Below, piece after piece: positions 37,354 to 46,272 of a DNA stretch of 64,000 bases. A program made the position numbers and the translations under genes. The notes beneath the pieces were generated by a model. That model saw only the letters and a list, made by a program, of their open reading frames with translations. It did no database searches and had not been told where the DNA came from. Position 1 is the first letter of the stretch; every line of letters begins with the position of its first letter. The stretch is from CAWDVK01 sp963805715 (GTDB lineage: Bacteria > Actinomycetota > Actinomycetes > Streptosporangiales > Streptosporangiaceae), in assembly GCA_963805715.1 (NCBI GenBank), contig CAWDVK010000017.1, positions 62,001-126,000 of the forward strand, read 5' to 3'.

Positions 37354-38235
37354 TTAGCGGGCGGCCAGCGCGATCCGCGCGAACTCGCCGATGCCGAGGG
37401 ACTCGCCGCGCCGGGCCGGATCGACTCCTGCCTGCCTGAGCACCCGCTCGGCCTCGGCCGCGGACCCGGCCCAGCCGGCCAGCGCCGCCCGCAGCGTCTT
37501 GCGCCGCTGCGCGAAAGCGGCGTCCACCACCGCGAAAACCTCATCGCGCCCGGCCTGGCCGGGTCCGGCGGCGGCCGGCGGCTCCCGGCGCTCGAACGCG
37601 ACCAGGCCCGAGTCGACCCGCGGCACCGGCCAGAACACGCTGCGCGGCACCGGCCCGGCTCGGGTGACCGCGGCGAACCAGGCCAGCTTGACCGACGGCA
37701 CGCCGTAGACCCTGCTGCCAGGGGCCGCGCTCATCCGGTCGGCGACCTCGGCCTGCACCATGACCAGCCCCCGCCGCAGCGAGGGCACGGAGGCGAGCAG
37801 GTGCAGCAGGATGGGCACCGCCGCGTTGTACGGCAGGTTCGCGACCAGCACGGTCGGCTCGGCCGGCAGGGCGCCCACCCTGGCCGCATCCGCGGTGATC
37901 ACCTCAAGCCGCCCGGCCAGCTGCGGGGCCCGCGCTGCCACCGTCAGCGGCAGCTCAGCCGCCAGCACCGGGTCGATCTCGATGGCCAGCACGCGCCTGG
38001 CCGCGGCCAGCAGCGGCAGCGTCAGGGAGCCGAAGCCGGGGCCGACCTCCAGCGCGACGTCTTCAGGCCGGAGCCCGGCCAGCGCCGTGATCCGGCTGAC
38101 CGTGCCCGCATCGACCACGAAATTCTGGCCGAGCCGCCGCGATGGCCGGATGCCCAGCCGGGCCGCCAGGTCCCTGATGTCGCCCGGCCCGAGCCGGGCC
38201 GGGCGTGCGGCCGGGCTAGGCTCTACGACCCCCAC
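37354..38235 (-). CDS. rsmA: 16S rRNA (adenine1518/1519-N6)-dimethyltransferase
   Basis: 293 residues (KsgA). Dimethylates two adjacent adenines of 16S rRNA. Motifs: RRLGQNFVVD (34-43), LEVGPGFGSLTLPL (motif I), EIDPVLAAEL, VANLPYN (the NLPY catalytic motif) and FWPVPRVDSGLV. The GTG start overlaps the tatD end by 13 bases. In many actinobacteria rpfB sits between these two genes; here it does not. Confidence 0.96.
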   Translation of the reverse strand: MGVVEPSPAARPARLGPGDIRDLAARLGIRPSRRLGQNFVVDAGTVSRITALAGLRPEDVALEVGPGFGSLTLPLLAAARRVLAIEIDPVLAAELPLTVAARAPQLAGRLEVITADAARVGALPAEPTVLVANLPYNAAVPILLHLLASVPSLRRGLVMVQAEVADRMSAAPGSRVYGVPSVKLAWFAAVTRAGPVPRSVFWPVPRVDSGLVAFERREPPAAAGPGQAGRDEVFAVVDAAFAQRRKTLRAALAGWAGSAAEAERVLRQAGVDPARRGESLGIGEFARIALAAR

Positions 38236-39095
38236 GTGCCGAAGACGCGCTCCCCGGTCGCGTCAATGACCGCGCACAGTTCCGCGACATCCATCCGCTT
38301 GACCGCCGCCACCGCGCGCAGCGTATGCGCCGCCTGCGACGGCGCGTTCGACTTGCCGCGGTTCGGCGCCGGGGTGAGGAACGGCGCGTCCGTCTCCACC
38401 AGGATCAGCTCGGCCGGCGTCACCGCGGCGGCCTCGCGCAGCTGGCCGGCGTTGCCGAACGTCACCGTGCCCGCGAAGCTCAGCACGTAGCCGGCGGCGG
38501 CGCACTGCCGGGCCATGGCGGCGTCACCGGAGAAGCAGTGAAAGATGACCTGCTCGGGCGCGCCGTCGGCGGCGAGCACCGCCAGCACGTCCTCGTGCGC
38601 GTCGCGATCGTGGATCATCAGCGGCTTGCCTGCCTGCTTGGCCAGGTCGATGTGCGCCCGGAACCATTCGCGCTGCAGATCGGGCGGCGCACTGTCACGG
38701 TAGTAATCCAGCCCGGTCTCGCCGATGGCGCGGACGGCGGGCCGCGCGGCGAGCGCCGCGATCTGCGCCAGTGCGCCGTCCCGGCCGCCCGGCGCGGCCG
38801 CGGCCGTGGCCGTCTCATTCGGGTGAATCGCCACTGCGGCCGCGACCTGCGGGTACTCGGCCGCGCAGGCGGCCGCCCAGCGCGATGAGGCGACATCGCA
38901 TCCCACCGTGACGACCCTGGCGATCCCGGCGGCGGCTGCCCTGGCCAGGGTTGCGCTGACCGGCGGTGCCACCATGTCGAGGTGGCAGTGGCTGTCGAAG
39001 GCGGGCGCCGGCAGCGGCTCGGGCTCGGGCGCCGGCGGCCTGGAGTCCCGCCAGGTGCCCTGCTCAGCCGCCGGCTGCTGCGCGGGCAGCGTCAC
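38223..39095 (-). CDS. tatD: TatD-family metal-dependent hydrolase/deoxyribonuclease
   Basis: 290 residues from GTG 39095, which overlaps the metG stop as GTGA. TIM-barrel hydrolase motifs: FDSHCHLDM, AIHPNET, IGETGLDYYR, HDRDAHEDVL, FHCFSGD and VETDAPFLTP. It has a Pro/Glu-rich N-terminal extension of about 30 residues. Confidence 0.94.
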   Translation of the reverse strand: MTLPAQQPAAEQGTWRDSRPPAPEPEPLPAPAFDSHCHLDMVAPPVSATLARAAAAGIARVVTVGCDVASSRWAAACAAEYPQVAAAVAIHPNETATAAAAPGGRDGALAQIAALAARPAVRAIGETGLDYYRDSAPPDLQREWFRAHIDLAKQAGKPLMIHDRDAHEDVLAVLAADGAPEQVIFHCFSGDAAMARQCAAAGYVLSFAGTVTFGNAGQLREAAAVTPAELILVETDAPFLTPAPNRGKSNAPSQAAHTLRAVAAVKRMDVAELCAVIDATGERVFGTWGS

Positions 39096-40888
39096 GACCG
39101 CTCCAGCCTCGCCAGTTCCTCGTCGGCGACGGCCGGATCCAGCTTCGCGAACAGCGGCGCCGGCGGGGCCAGCGGCGTGCCGGGCCGGATCGGGACCGAT
39201 GCCCATCGCGGCGTGCCGCTGTAGTCGCCGGTGATGACGGGATAGGCGGGGCCGCCGTCCTCATCGACCTCCTCCGTCCGCGGCATGGCCGACCAGGTGC
39301 CCTGGCCGCCGAGCAGCTCGAATACCTGCTGGGAGGACCGGGGCAGGAACGGGGTCAGCATCGTCTTGCCGTCGTCGACGAGCTGCAGCGCCACGTGCAG
39401 GATGGTGCGCATCCGATCCGGGTCGGACTCGCGAAGCTTCCACGGCGCCTGCTCGGAGAGGTACTTGTTCGCCTCGCCGATGGTGCGCATGGCCTCGGTG
39501 ATCCCGGCCTTGAACCTGGATCGCGACAGGGCCTCGCCCACCACGCCGAACGCCTGCCTGGAGCGCTCCAGCAGGGCCGAGTCAGCGTCCGTCAGCCGGC
39601 TCGCCGCCGGGATCTCGCCGATGTTACGGGCCGCGAACGAGACCGCCCGGTTGACCAGGTTCCCCCAGTTGGCCACCAGCTCGTCATTGTTGCGGCGGAC
39701 GAACTCGCTCCAGGTGAAGTCCGTGTCCTGGTTCTCCGGGCCCGCGACCGCCACGTAGTACCGGAGCGCGTCCACATCGTAGCGCTGCAGGAAATCGCGG
39801 ACGTAGATGACGACGGCCCGCGATGAGGAGAACTTCCTGCCCTCCATGGTCAGGTACTCGCTGGACACCACCTCGGTGGGCAGGCTCAGCTCGCCGAGCG
39901 ACCCTGGCTTGCCGCCCCGGTCGCCCCGGCCGCTGTAGCCGAACAGCATGGCCGGCCAGATCTCGGAGTGGAAGACGATGTTGTCCTTGCCCATGAAGTA
40001 GTACGACTCCGCGTCCGGCTGCTGCCACCAGGCCCGCCACGCATCGGGGTCGCCTGAGCGCCGCGCCCATTCCACCGACGCCGACAGATAGCCGATCACC
40101 GCGTCGAACCAGACGTAGATCCGCTTATCTGGCCGGTCCCGCCAGCCGTCCAGCGGGATGGGCACGCCCCAGTCCAGGTCCCTGGTGATAGCCCGTGGCT
40201 GCAGGTCGCCCAGCAGGTTCAGCGAGAACTTCAGCACATTCGGCCGCCACTGGCCGCTCTTGCTCTGCAGCCAGGTCCCGAGCGCCTCGGTGAAGGCCGG
40301 CAGGTCCAGGAAGAACTGCTCGGTCTCGGCGAACACCGGCGTCTCCCCGTTGATCTTCGAGCGGGGACTGATCAGGTCGGCCGGGTCCAGCTGGTTCCCG
40401 CAGTTGTCGCACTGGTCGCCGCGGGCGCTCTCGAAACCGCAGATCGGGCAGGTGCCCTCGATGTAGCGGTCAGGAAGGGTTCGGCCGGTCGACGGCGAGA
40501 TGGCCCCCATCGTCTTCTGCGGGAAGATATAGCCGTTGTCGTAGAGCCCGAGGAAGAGCTCCTGCACCACGGCATAGTGGTTCCGGGTGGTCGTCCGGGT
40601 GAACAGGTCGTAGGACATGCCCAGGCCGGTCAGGTCCTCCGCGATCACGCGGTTGTAGCGGTCGGCGAGCTGGCGCGCGGTCACGCCCTCGGCATCGGCC
40701 TGCACCTGGATGGGCGTGCCATGCTCGTCGGTGCCGCTCACCATCAGCACCGAGTTGCCCGCCATCCGCTGGTACCGGGAGAACATGTCGCAGGGCAGCG
40801 CGAACCCGGACACGTGGCCAATGTGCCGGGGGCCGTTGGCATACGGCCAGGCCGGCGCAGCGAGAATATGACGGCTTGTCGAAACCAT
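39092..40888 (-). CDS. metG: Methionyl-tRNA synthetase
   Basis: 598 residues from ATG 40888. Class I synthetase with HIGH at residues 22-25, a zinc knuckle of four Cys (147, 150, 160, 163) and a KMSKS equivalent KFSSS at 352-356. The anticodon-binding helical domain follows (WGNLVNRAVSF, WKLRESDP). No C-terminal tRNA-binding dimerisation domain is present. It is the first gene of the metG-tatD-rsmA-ispE-abcF chain. Confidence 0.97.
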   Translation of the reverse strand: MVSTSRHILAAPAWPYANGPRHIGHVSGFALPCDMFSRYQRMAGNSVLMVSGTDEHGTPIQVQADAEGVTARQLADRYNRVIAEDLTGLGMSYDLFTRTTTRNHYAVVQELFLGLYDNGYIFPQKTMGAISPSTGRTLPDRYIEGTCPICGFESARGDQCDNCGNQLDPADLISPRSKINGETPVFAETEQFFLDLPAFTEALGTWLQSKSGQWRPNVLKFSLNLLGDLQPRAITRDLDWGVPIPLDGWRDRPDKRIYVWFDAVIGYLSASVEWARRSGDPDAWRAWWQQPDAESYYFMGKDNIVFHSEIWPAMLFGYSGRGDRGGKPGSLGELSLPTEVVSSEYLTMEGRKFSSSRAVVIYVRDFLQRYDVDALRYYVAVAGPENQDTDFTWSEFVRRNNDELVANWGNLVNRAVSFAARNIGEIPAASRLTDADSALLERSRQAFGVVGEALSRSRFKAGITEAMRTIGEANKYLSEQAPWKLRESDPDRMRTILHVALQLVDDGKTMLTPFLPRSSQQVFELLGGQGTWSAMPRTEEVDEDGGPAYPVITGDYSGTPRWASVPIRPGTPLAPPAPLFAKLDPAVADEELARLERS

Positions 40889-41042
40889 GGGCACAGCCTA
40901 GGGCAGCAGCGCGGGCTTCCAGCGCCGGCCGCTCAGCTGACCTCCGGGTCGCGGTGCCGGGCAGCCGCTGCCGGGGGAACCGGCAGGGACGGGGCGGGGC
41001 GCGGCCTGGCCGCCCGCGGGTCAGCCCGCCGCGCGGGGCAGG

Positions 41043-41933
41043 TTAGCCGGCGCCGCGGCTCGCGCGCACGACCGCGTCGTAAACCAGGCGCCTGGCCAGC
41101 CCGTTCTGCCGGGCGACGGCGGCGATGGCTTCCTTGCGCACGGCTCCCGCCTGCTCGCGCGCGGCCACCTCAGCGGCGGCCTGCTCCGGTGTCACCAGGT
41201 CCCTTGGCTCCGCCGCGCCCTCGATCACCAGGGTGATCTCGCCGAGCAGCCCGGCCTGCGCCAGGGCGGCCAGCTCAGCCAGGGTGCCGCGGATGATCTC
41301 CTCGTGCGTCTTGGTCAGCTCGCGGCAGATCACCGCCCGGCGGTCCGCGCCGAAGCTGCCCGCCAGCTCGGCCAGCGTCGCGGCCAGCCGCCGGGGTGAC
41401 TCGAAGAAGACCAGCGTCCTGCGCTCGGTCGCCAGCTCGGCGAACCGGCGGCCGCGCTCGCCAGCCCGCCGCGGCGGGAAGCCCTCGAAGGCGAACCGGT
41501 TGGTCGGCAGGCCGGAGACGGCCAGGGCCGCGGTCACCGCGGACGGCCCCGGCAGGGCCGTCACCCGCAGGCCAGCCGCTGCGGCCGCAGCGACCAGGCG
41601 GTAGCCGGGATCGCTGACGCCGGGCATGCCCGCGTCGGTGACCAGCAGCACGCTGCGGCCGGACTGAAGCTCGGCGATCAGCGCCGGTACCCGGCGGATC
41701 TCCACCTCGTCGTAATAGGAGACGACCCGGCCGCTGATGGTGATGCCCAGCGCCGCGGCCAGCCGCCGGATCCGGCGGGTGTCCTCCGCGGCGATGACCG
41801 CTGCGTCCCGCAGGGCCGCGGTCAGCCGGGGCGAGGCGTCAGCCGCCTGGCCGATGGGCACGGCGGCGACGGCCAGCACCCCGCCAGGCTGGCTGGCCGG
41901 ACCGGCCCCGGTCACCGCTGCTGCGCCTTCCAT
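41043..41933 (-). CDS. rsmI: 16S rRNA (cytidine1402-2'-O)-methyltransferase
   Basis: 296 residues. Tetrapyrrole-methylase-fold enzyme. Motifs: VIAAEDTRRIRRL, VSYYDE, LVTDAGMPGVSDPGYRLV, TALPGPSAVTAALAVSGLP, FEGFPPRR and the C-terminal EITLVIEG. It is divergent from the protein mannosyltransferase gene with 43 bases between, a conserved actinobacterial arrangement. Confidence 0.94.
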   Translation of the reverse strand: MEGAAAVTGAGPASQPGGVLAVAAVPIGQAADASPRLTAALRDAAVIAAEDTRRIRRLAAALGITISGRVVSYYDEVEIRRVPALIAELQSGRSVLLVTDAGMPGVSDPGYRLVAAAAAAGLRVTALPGPSAVTAALAVSGLPTNRFAFEGFPPRRAGERGRRFAELATERRTLVFFESPRRLAATLAELAGSFGADRRAVICRELTKTHEEIIRGTLAELAALAQAGLLGEITLVIEGAAEPRDLVTPEQAAAEVAAREQAGAVRKEAIAAVARQNGLARRLVYDAVVRASRGAG

Positions 41934-41976
41934 TCCGGGCCCAGGCTAACGTCCCGCGCCCCTACGATGGCTGTCG

Positions 41977-43548
41977 ATGGAGGCATACGAGATCGCCACC
42001 GCCGCTACCGCGCCGGACCGGCCAGCACAGGCCCGCCGCCGGCTTGCGGTCGCGGCCTCGGGCAGCGCGCTGTGGGGCTGGGCGGGACCGCTGCTGGTGG
42101 CGCTCTTCGGCGCGTTCCTCCGGTTCAACCGGCTGAGCGTCCCGCATGCCATCGTTTTCGACGAGACCTACTACGTGCCGGATGCGTACTCCATCCTCCG
42201 GCACGGGGTCGAGCTCAACCATGTGAGCAACTTCTACGCGCTGCTCGCGCGCGGTCATACGAACATCCTGGAGAAGTCGGGCGAGCTGGTAGCGCACCCG
42301 CCGCTGGGCAAGATCATGATCGCCGCCGGCGAGTGGATGTTCGGCCTGACGCCGTTCGGCTGGCGGTTCGCCGTGGCCCTGGTCGGCTCGCTCTCCATCC
42401 TGATGACCGCCAGGATCGCCCGCCGGATGACCCGGTCCACCCTGCTGGGCTGTGTCGCCGGCCTGCTGCTGGCGCTGGACGGCCTGGAATTCGTGCTGAG
42501 CCGCACCGCGATCCTCGACATCTTCGTGATGTTCTGGGTGCTGGCGGCCTTCGGCCTGCTGATCATCGACCGGGACAGGACCAGGGAACGGCTGGCGGAC
42601 GCGGCGGCGGCCGGCACCGAGGGCAGCGGCGGCCCGAAGCTCGGGATCCGCTGGCTGCGGGTACTGGCCGGGGTCTGCCTCGGTTGCGCGTGCGCGGCCA
42701 AGTGGAATGGCATCTGGTACATCGCGGCCTTCGCCGGCCTGGTCATCGCCTGGGATCTGGGCGCGCGCCGCGCGGCCGGCTTCGGCGACCGGCTGCAGGG
42801 GGTGCTGCGCGGCGATGCGAAGTGGCTCCCCGTCTGGTTCGGCCTGGCGCCGCTGGTGGCCTACGTGGCCTCCTGGAGCGGCTGGTTCGCCACCAGCGAC
42901 GGCTACGACCGCAACTGGGCGGCGCTGAACGGCAACCACGTGCCGATCTGGTCCACCATCGACTCCTGGTACCAGTACAACAAGTGGATGCTCGGCTTCG
43001 GGCTCGGGCTGACGTCCGGCCAGACCTACAAGTCGAATCCGCTCGGCTGGCTGATCCTGGCCAGGCCGATCTCGTTCTACTCCTCCTGCCAGCCGACCAC
43101 CAAGGCCTGCGGGGCGGCGGGCACCACCGAGCAGGAGGTGCTGGCCATCGGCACCCCGCTGATCTGGTGGGGTGCCGCGCTCGCGCTCGTGTTCTGCCTG
43201 GCCTGGTGGCTGATGCGGCGGGACTGGCGGGCTGGCGCCGTGCTGCTGGGCGTGGCCGCCGGCTGGCTGCCGTGGATCTGGTTCTACTGGCACGACCACC
43301 GGACCGAGTTCTACTACTACGCCGTGGTACTCGACCCGTTCCTGGTCATCGCCATCACGCTGTGCCTGGGCCTGATCATCGGCCCGGAGCGCGCCGGGCC
43401 GGCCCGCCGGGCGATGGGCGCGGTGGCCGCAGGCGCCTACCTGATCGCCGTGCTGGTGAACTTCGCCTACTTGTATCCCATCCTGGCCGCCAAGGCGATC
43501 CCGTACGCATCCTGGCTGTCCCGGATGTGGTTCCGCAGCTGGATCTGA
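41977..43548 (+). CDS. pmt: Polyprenyl-phosphate-mannose protein O-mannosyltransferase
   Basis: 523 residues, GT39/PMT family, membrane enzyme that mannosylates Ser/Thr of secreted proteins during Sec export. FDETYY near residue 60 holds the catalytic Asp/Glu of loop 1. HPPLGKIMI and the C-terminal YYAVVLDPF segment are typical, with about 10-11 TM helices. The partner rsmI is next door, as in Mycobacterium and Streptomyces. Surface lipoproteins and hydrolases with Ser/Pro/Ala linkers in this window would be plausible targets. Confidence 0.93.
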   Translation: MEAYEIATAATAPDRPAQARRRLAVAASGSALWGWAGPLLVALFGAFLRFNRLSVPHAIVFDETYYVPDAYSILRHGVELNHVSNFYALLARGHTNILEKSGELVAHPPLGKIMIAAGEWMFGLTPFGWRFAVALVGSLSILMTARIARRMTRSTLLGCVAGLLLALDGLEFVLSRTAILDIFVMFWVLAAFGLLIIDRDRTRERLADAAAAGTEGSGGPKLGIRWLRVLAGVCLGCACAAKWNGIWYIAAFAGLVIAWDLGARRAAGFGDRLQGVLRGDAKWLPVWFGLAPLVAYVASWSGWFATSDGYDRNWAALNGNHVPIWSTIDSWYQYNKWMLGFGLGLTSGQTYKSNPLGWLILARPISFYSSCQPTTKACGAAGTTEQEVLAIGTPLIWWGAALALVFCLAWWLMRRDWRAGAVLLGVAAGWLPWIWFYWHDHRTEFYYYAVVLDPFLVIAITLCLGLIIGPERAGPARRAMGAVAAGAYLIAVLVNFAYLYPILAAKAIPYASWLSRMWFRSWI

Positions 43549-43611
43549 CCGCCCGCCACCCGGCAGGAGCCCCCTGACCGTCAGATACATCGCGGAGCTG
43601 CTGCCTGGATG

Positions 43612-43660
43612 CGGAACGTGACCCAGATCACGGAACGTCACTGCAAGCGATTGCGTCGTA
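43612..43660 (+). promoter_or_regulatory. Candidate ECF-type promoter with direct repeat and GTGA-N6-TCAC dyad
   Basis: A direct repeat CGGAACGT(G/C)A at 43612-43621 and 43631-43640 overlaps a dyad GTGA-N6-TCAC at 43618-43631. GGAAC at 43632 and CGTC at 43654, separated by 17 bases, resemble a SigR-class -35/-10 pair. The sigma gene starts at 43723, so positive autoregulation is likely. Confidence 0.4.
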
Positions 43661-43722
43661 CTGTCTAGTAACTTCCAAGAACTAGTAAGCCCGCTGGTCA
43701 GACTGGCGGAGAGAGGACGACG

Positions 43723-44373
43723 ATGGCCGCGACGGCGCACGCGCCCGACCTGGACCGCCGATTCGAGCACGACGTGGTGCCCTACATGACCCAGCTCTAC
43801 CCGGCTGCGCTGCGGCTGACCAGGAACCCCAGCGACGCCGAGGACCTGGTGCAGGAGACCCTCGCCAAGGCATACGCCGCGTTTCACCAGTTCACTCCGG
43901 GCACGAACCTGCGCGCGTGGCTGCACAGGATCCTGTCCAACACCTTCATCAACTCCTACCGGAAGAAGCGCCGCGAGCCGGTCGCGGACCTCAGTCCCGA
44001 GGTCGGCCAGGAGGGGCAGGGCGGCAGTGACCCGCTGGCCCGGCCGGCCAGGTCGGCCGAGGCCGAGGCGCTGGAGCGGATGGGTGACTCCGACGCGCTG
44101 GCGGCGCTGCGGGCCCTGCCGGAAGACTTCCGCGCGACCATCTACCTGGCCGACATCGAGGGATACCCGTACCGGGAGATCGCCCGGATGATGGAGGTCC
44201 CCCTCGGCACGGTCATGTCCCGCCTGCACCGCGGCCGGGCCAAGCTGCGCCGCGCGCTCGCCGGGCACGCGCCGCGGCGGACGCCGGCCGGCAGCGGATC
44301 GCCTGCCCTGCCCCGCACTGCCCCGCGGGCCCCGAAGCCGGAGCTCAGCTGGCAGCTGGCGTATAAAGGCTGA
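43723..44373 (+). CDS. SigR/SigH-like ECF RNA polymerase sigma factor
   Basis: 216 residues. Region 2: FEHDVVPYMTQLYPAALRLT, NPSDAEDLVQETLAKAYAAF, and NTFINSYRKKRREP, all close to the SigR (oxidative-stress) group. Region 4: LPEDFRATIYLADIEGYPYR, then EIARMMEVPLGTVMSRLHRG. A basic, Pro-rich C-terminal tail of about 40 residues follows. The zinc anti-sigma gene (rsrA) that normally overlaps sigR is missing here; the next gene is convergent. Confidence 0.9.
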   Translation: MAATAHAPDLDRRFEHDVVPYMTQLYPAALRLTRNPSDAEDLVQETLAKAYAAFHQFTPGTNLRAWLHRILSNTFINSYRKKRREPVADLSPEVGQEGQGGSDPLARPARSAEAEALERMGDSDALAALRALPEDFRATIYLADIEGYPYREIARMMEVPLGTVMSRLHRGRAKLRRALAGHAPRRTPAGSGSPALPRTAPRAPKPELSWQLAYKG

Positions 44374-46074
44374 GGGTGACCGACTTCACCTTCCAGCGGT
44401 GAATCAGGTGCATCCTGCCGATCAGGGCGAACTCGACGTGGCTGAGCTTGGTGTGGTCCGGGATGGCCTGCCCGGTGAGGGTCACCACCCACATCCTGCT
44501 CAGGTGCTGGTCACGAGTTGACAGCAGCTTGCCCGATGCTTCCATGCCCCGCAGCGTGGCCGACGCGTAGGCCGACTGCCGCTGCCCGATGTCCTGCAGC
44601 TTCTGGAATGGCCCCGGATACCCCAGCGCGACCGAGCGCGTGCCCCAGGGCAGGTACAGGACGGCGTCGCCGGGCCGCTCGTTGGCGGCCAGCACCGCGG
44701 CGACACCGCGCAGGTCATCCGGTCGAGCGGCCGTCGTCCTGATGGTCCGCTGCGGGTGCACGAGCAGCAGGGCCGTGACGGCCAGCAGGATCACGACCGG
44801 CACGGTCGCGACGACGCGAGAGCGCAGCACGTCCTGGCCGCCCAGGCGCTGCGCGGCGTAGCCGCCGACATAGCACAGGCCGGCCGCCACCAGCAGCGAG
44901 ATGGCCGGCATGCAGAAGATGATGTAACGCTCGTCGTAGATCGGCTTGACCTCGGACAGGACCACCAGGACAACCGGCGGCAGTGCCAGCCAGGGCAGCG
45001 CTATGACGCCGACGTTGATCAGCGCGCTGGCGCGCCGGAACAGGTCCGCGACGCAGGTCACCACGGCCAGGGCCGCGACCAGGATGACCAGGTCCCTGGT
45101 TCCGGCGAAGTCGTAGATGATGTTCTTGACGGTCGTCACGCCGGGCCGCGTCAGCCAGCTGATCTGGCCCGACTGCGACATTCCGATGACGATGAACGGC
45201 AGCAGCACGATGCCGGCCACGATGACCGATGTCCACCAGCTCCGCGTCGCGTCCAGCATGGTCGCGACCAGCCGGTGCGGCGGCCGCAGCTCGCCCTCCT
45301 CCAGCGGCACGTGCGGCTCGGCGAAACGGGGATCTTCGCTCATTCTCCTGGCCCTGGCCCGCATGATGAGCAGGCTGACTCCGTGCGCGACGACCAGCAG
45401 CAGCGCGAACAGGTTGAGCAGCGCCAGGATGAAGATGACGACCGCGTATCCCACCCAGAGCCGGCCGCTGTGCTTCTCGATGGCGCGGACGAACAGGTAC
45501 GTCGCGCCGACCGCGCACAGCGTCGCCATCGAGTAGGGCCGGGCGTCCTGGGCATACCAGGTCGTCAGCGGAAGCGCGGCGAACAGCAGGCCCGCCATCA
45601 GCCCGGTGAGCAGGGGCGCGCGCAGCCCCCCGGCCCTGGCGAGCCGGGCGCCCAGCGCCGCGGTCAGCCCGGCGGCGGCGCAGCTGGCGATCAGCGAGGG
45701 CATCCGCAGCGTGGTGGCCGACACGCCGAAGGCCGCCACCACCGGATGCATGACGACGTAGTAGAAGGCATGCACGGCGTCCTCGTGCCGGGCCATCGTC
45801 AGGATCTTGCCGATGGGCCATTGAACGACTTCCCTGGTGTAGCCCTCGTCCCGCCACAATGATGGCTGGCTGATCTTGTATCCGCCGGCCACGAGCTCGA
45901 CCAGCGCGGGGACGAGGACGACCAGCCACCGGGCAATCAGGCCGCCCGCCGATCGTGGCCAGCCGCCGGCGTCTCCCGCGGGGCAGCCGCCTTCGGATCC
46001 GTCGCGGGCGAGGGGGCTGCTGCCTTCTCCTCACCGGGCACGGCTGACACGCCCGTCACAGGTCCGTCAGACAT
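44345..46074 (-). CDS. GT39-like membrane glycosyltransferase (probable single frameshift)
   Basis: Large membrane protein with about eleven helices. QPSLWRDEGYTREVVQ after the first helix holds the Asp/Glu pair typical of GT-C enzymes, followed by HAFYYVVMHPVVAAFG and the WYAQDARPYSMATL segment. The frame is intact from about 45940 down to 44345. Upstream, an N-terminal Ala/Pro-rich cytoplasmic segment from ATG 46074 (good AGGTGA site) is in another frame and would join with one extra G at 45941-45949. The acceptor is unknown. Its last codons overlap the end of the sigma gene on the other strand. Confidence 0.8.
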
Positions 46075-46272
46075 GATCACCTGCCAAGCTGGTGGCTAGC
46101 CTTGCGGTAACACGGCGATGCACGGTCTACTCCGTTCGCGGTCCGGCAGCTTCGTTGCAATTCTCACCCGCCCGGCACGCTCAGTGGGGGGATCGCAGGG
46201 TCGCACGGAACTTTACCGCCGGATCGCCACCGGACTGTCCAGCGCAGCTAAAGACACCCTAAAGGACGCCGG

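Noticed and set aside
43618..43631. GTGA-N6-TCAC taken as a CRP site
   Set aside because: The dyad matches the CRP core, but it overlaps a direct repeat beside the ECF promoter and no other evidence links it to Crp; listed only as part of the promoter region.
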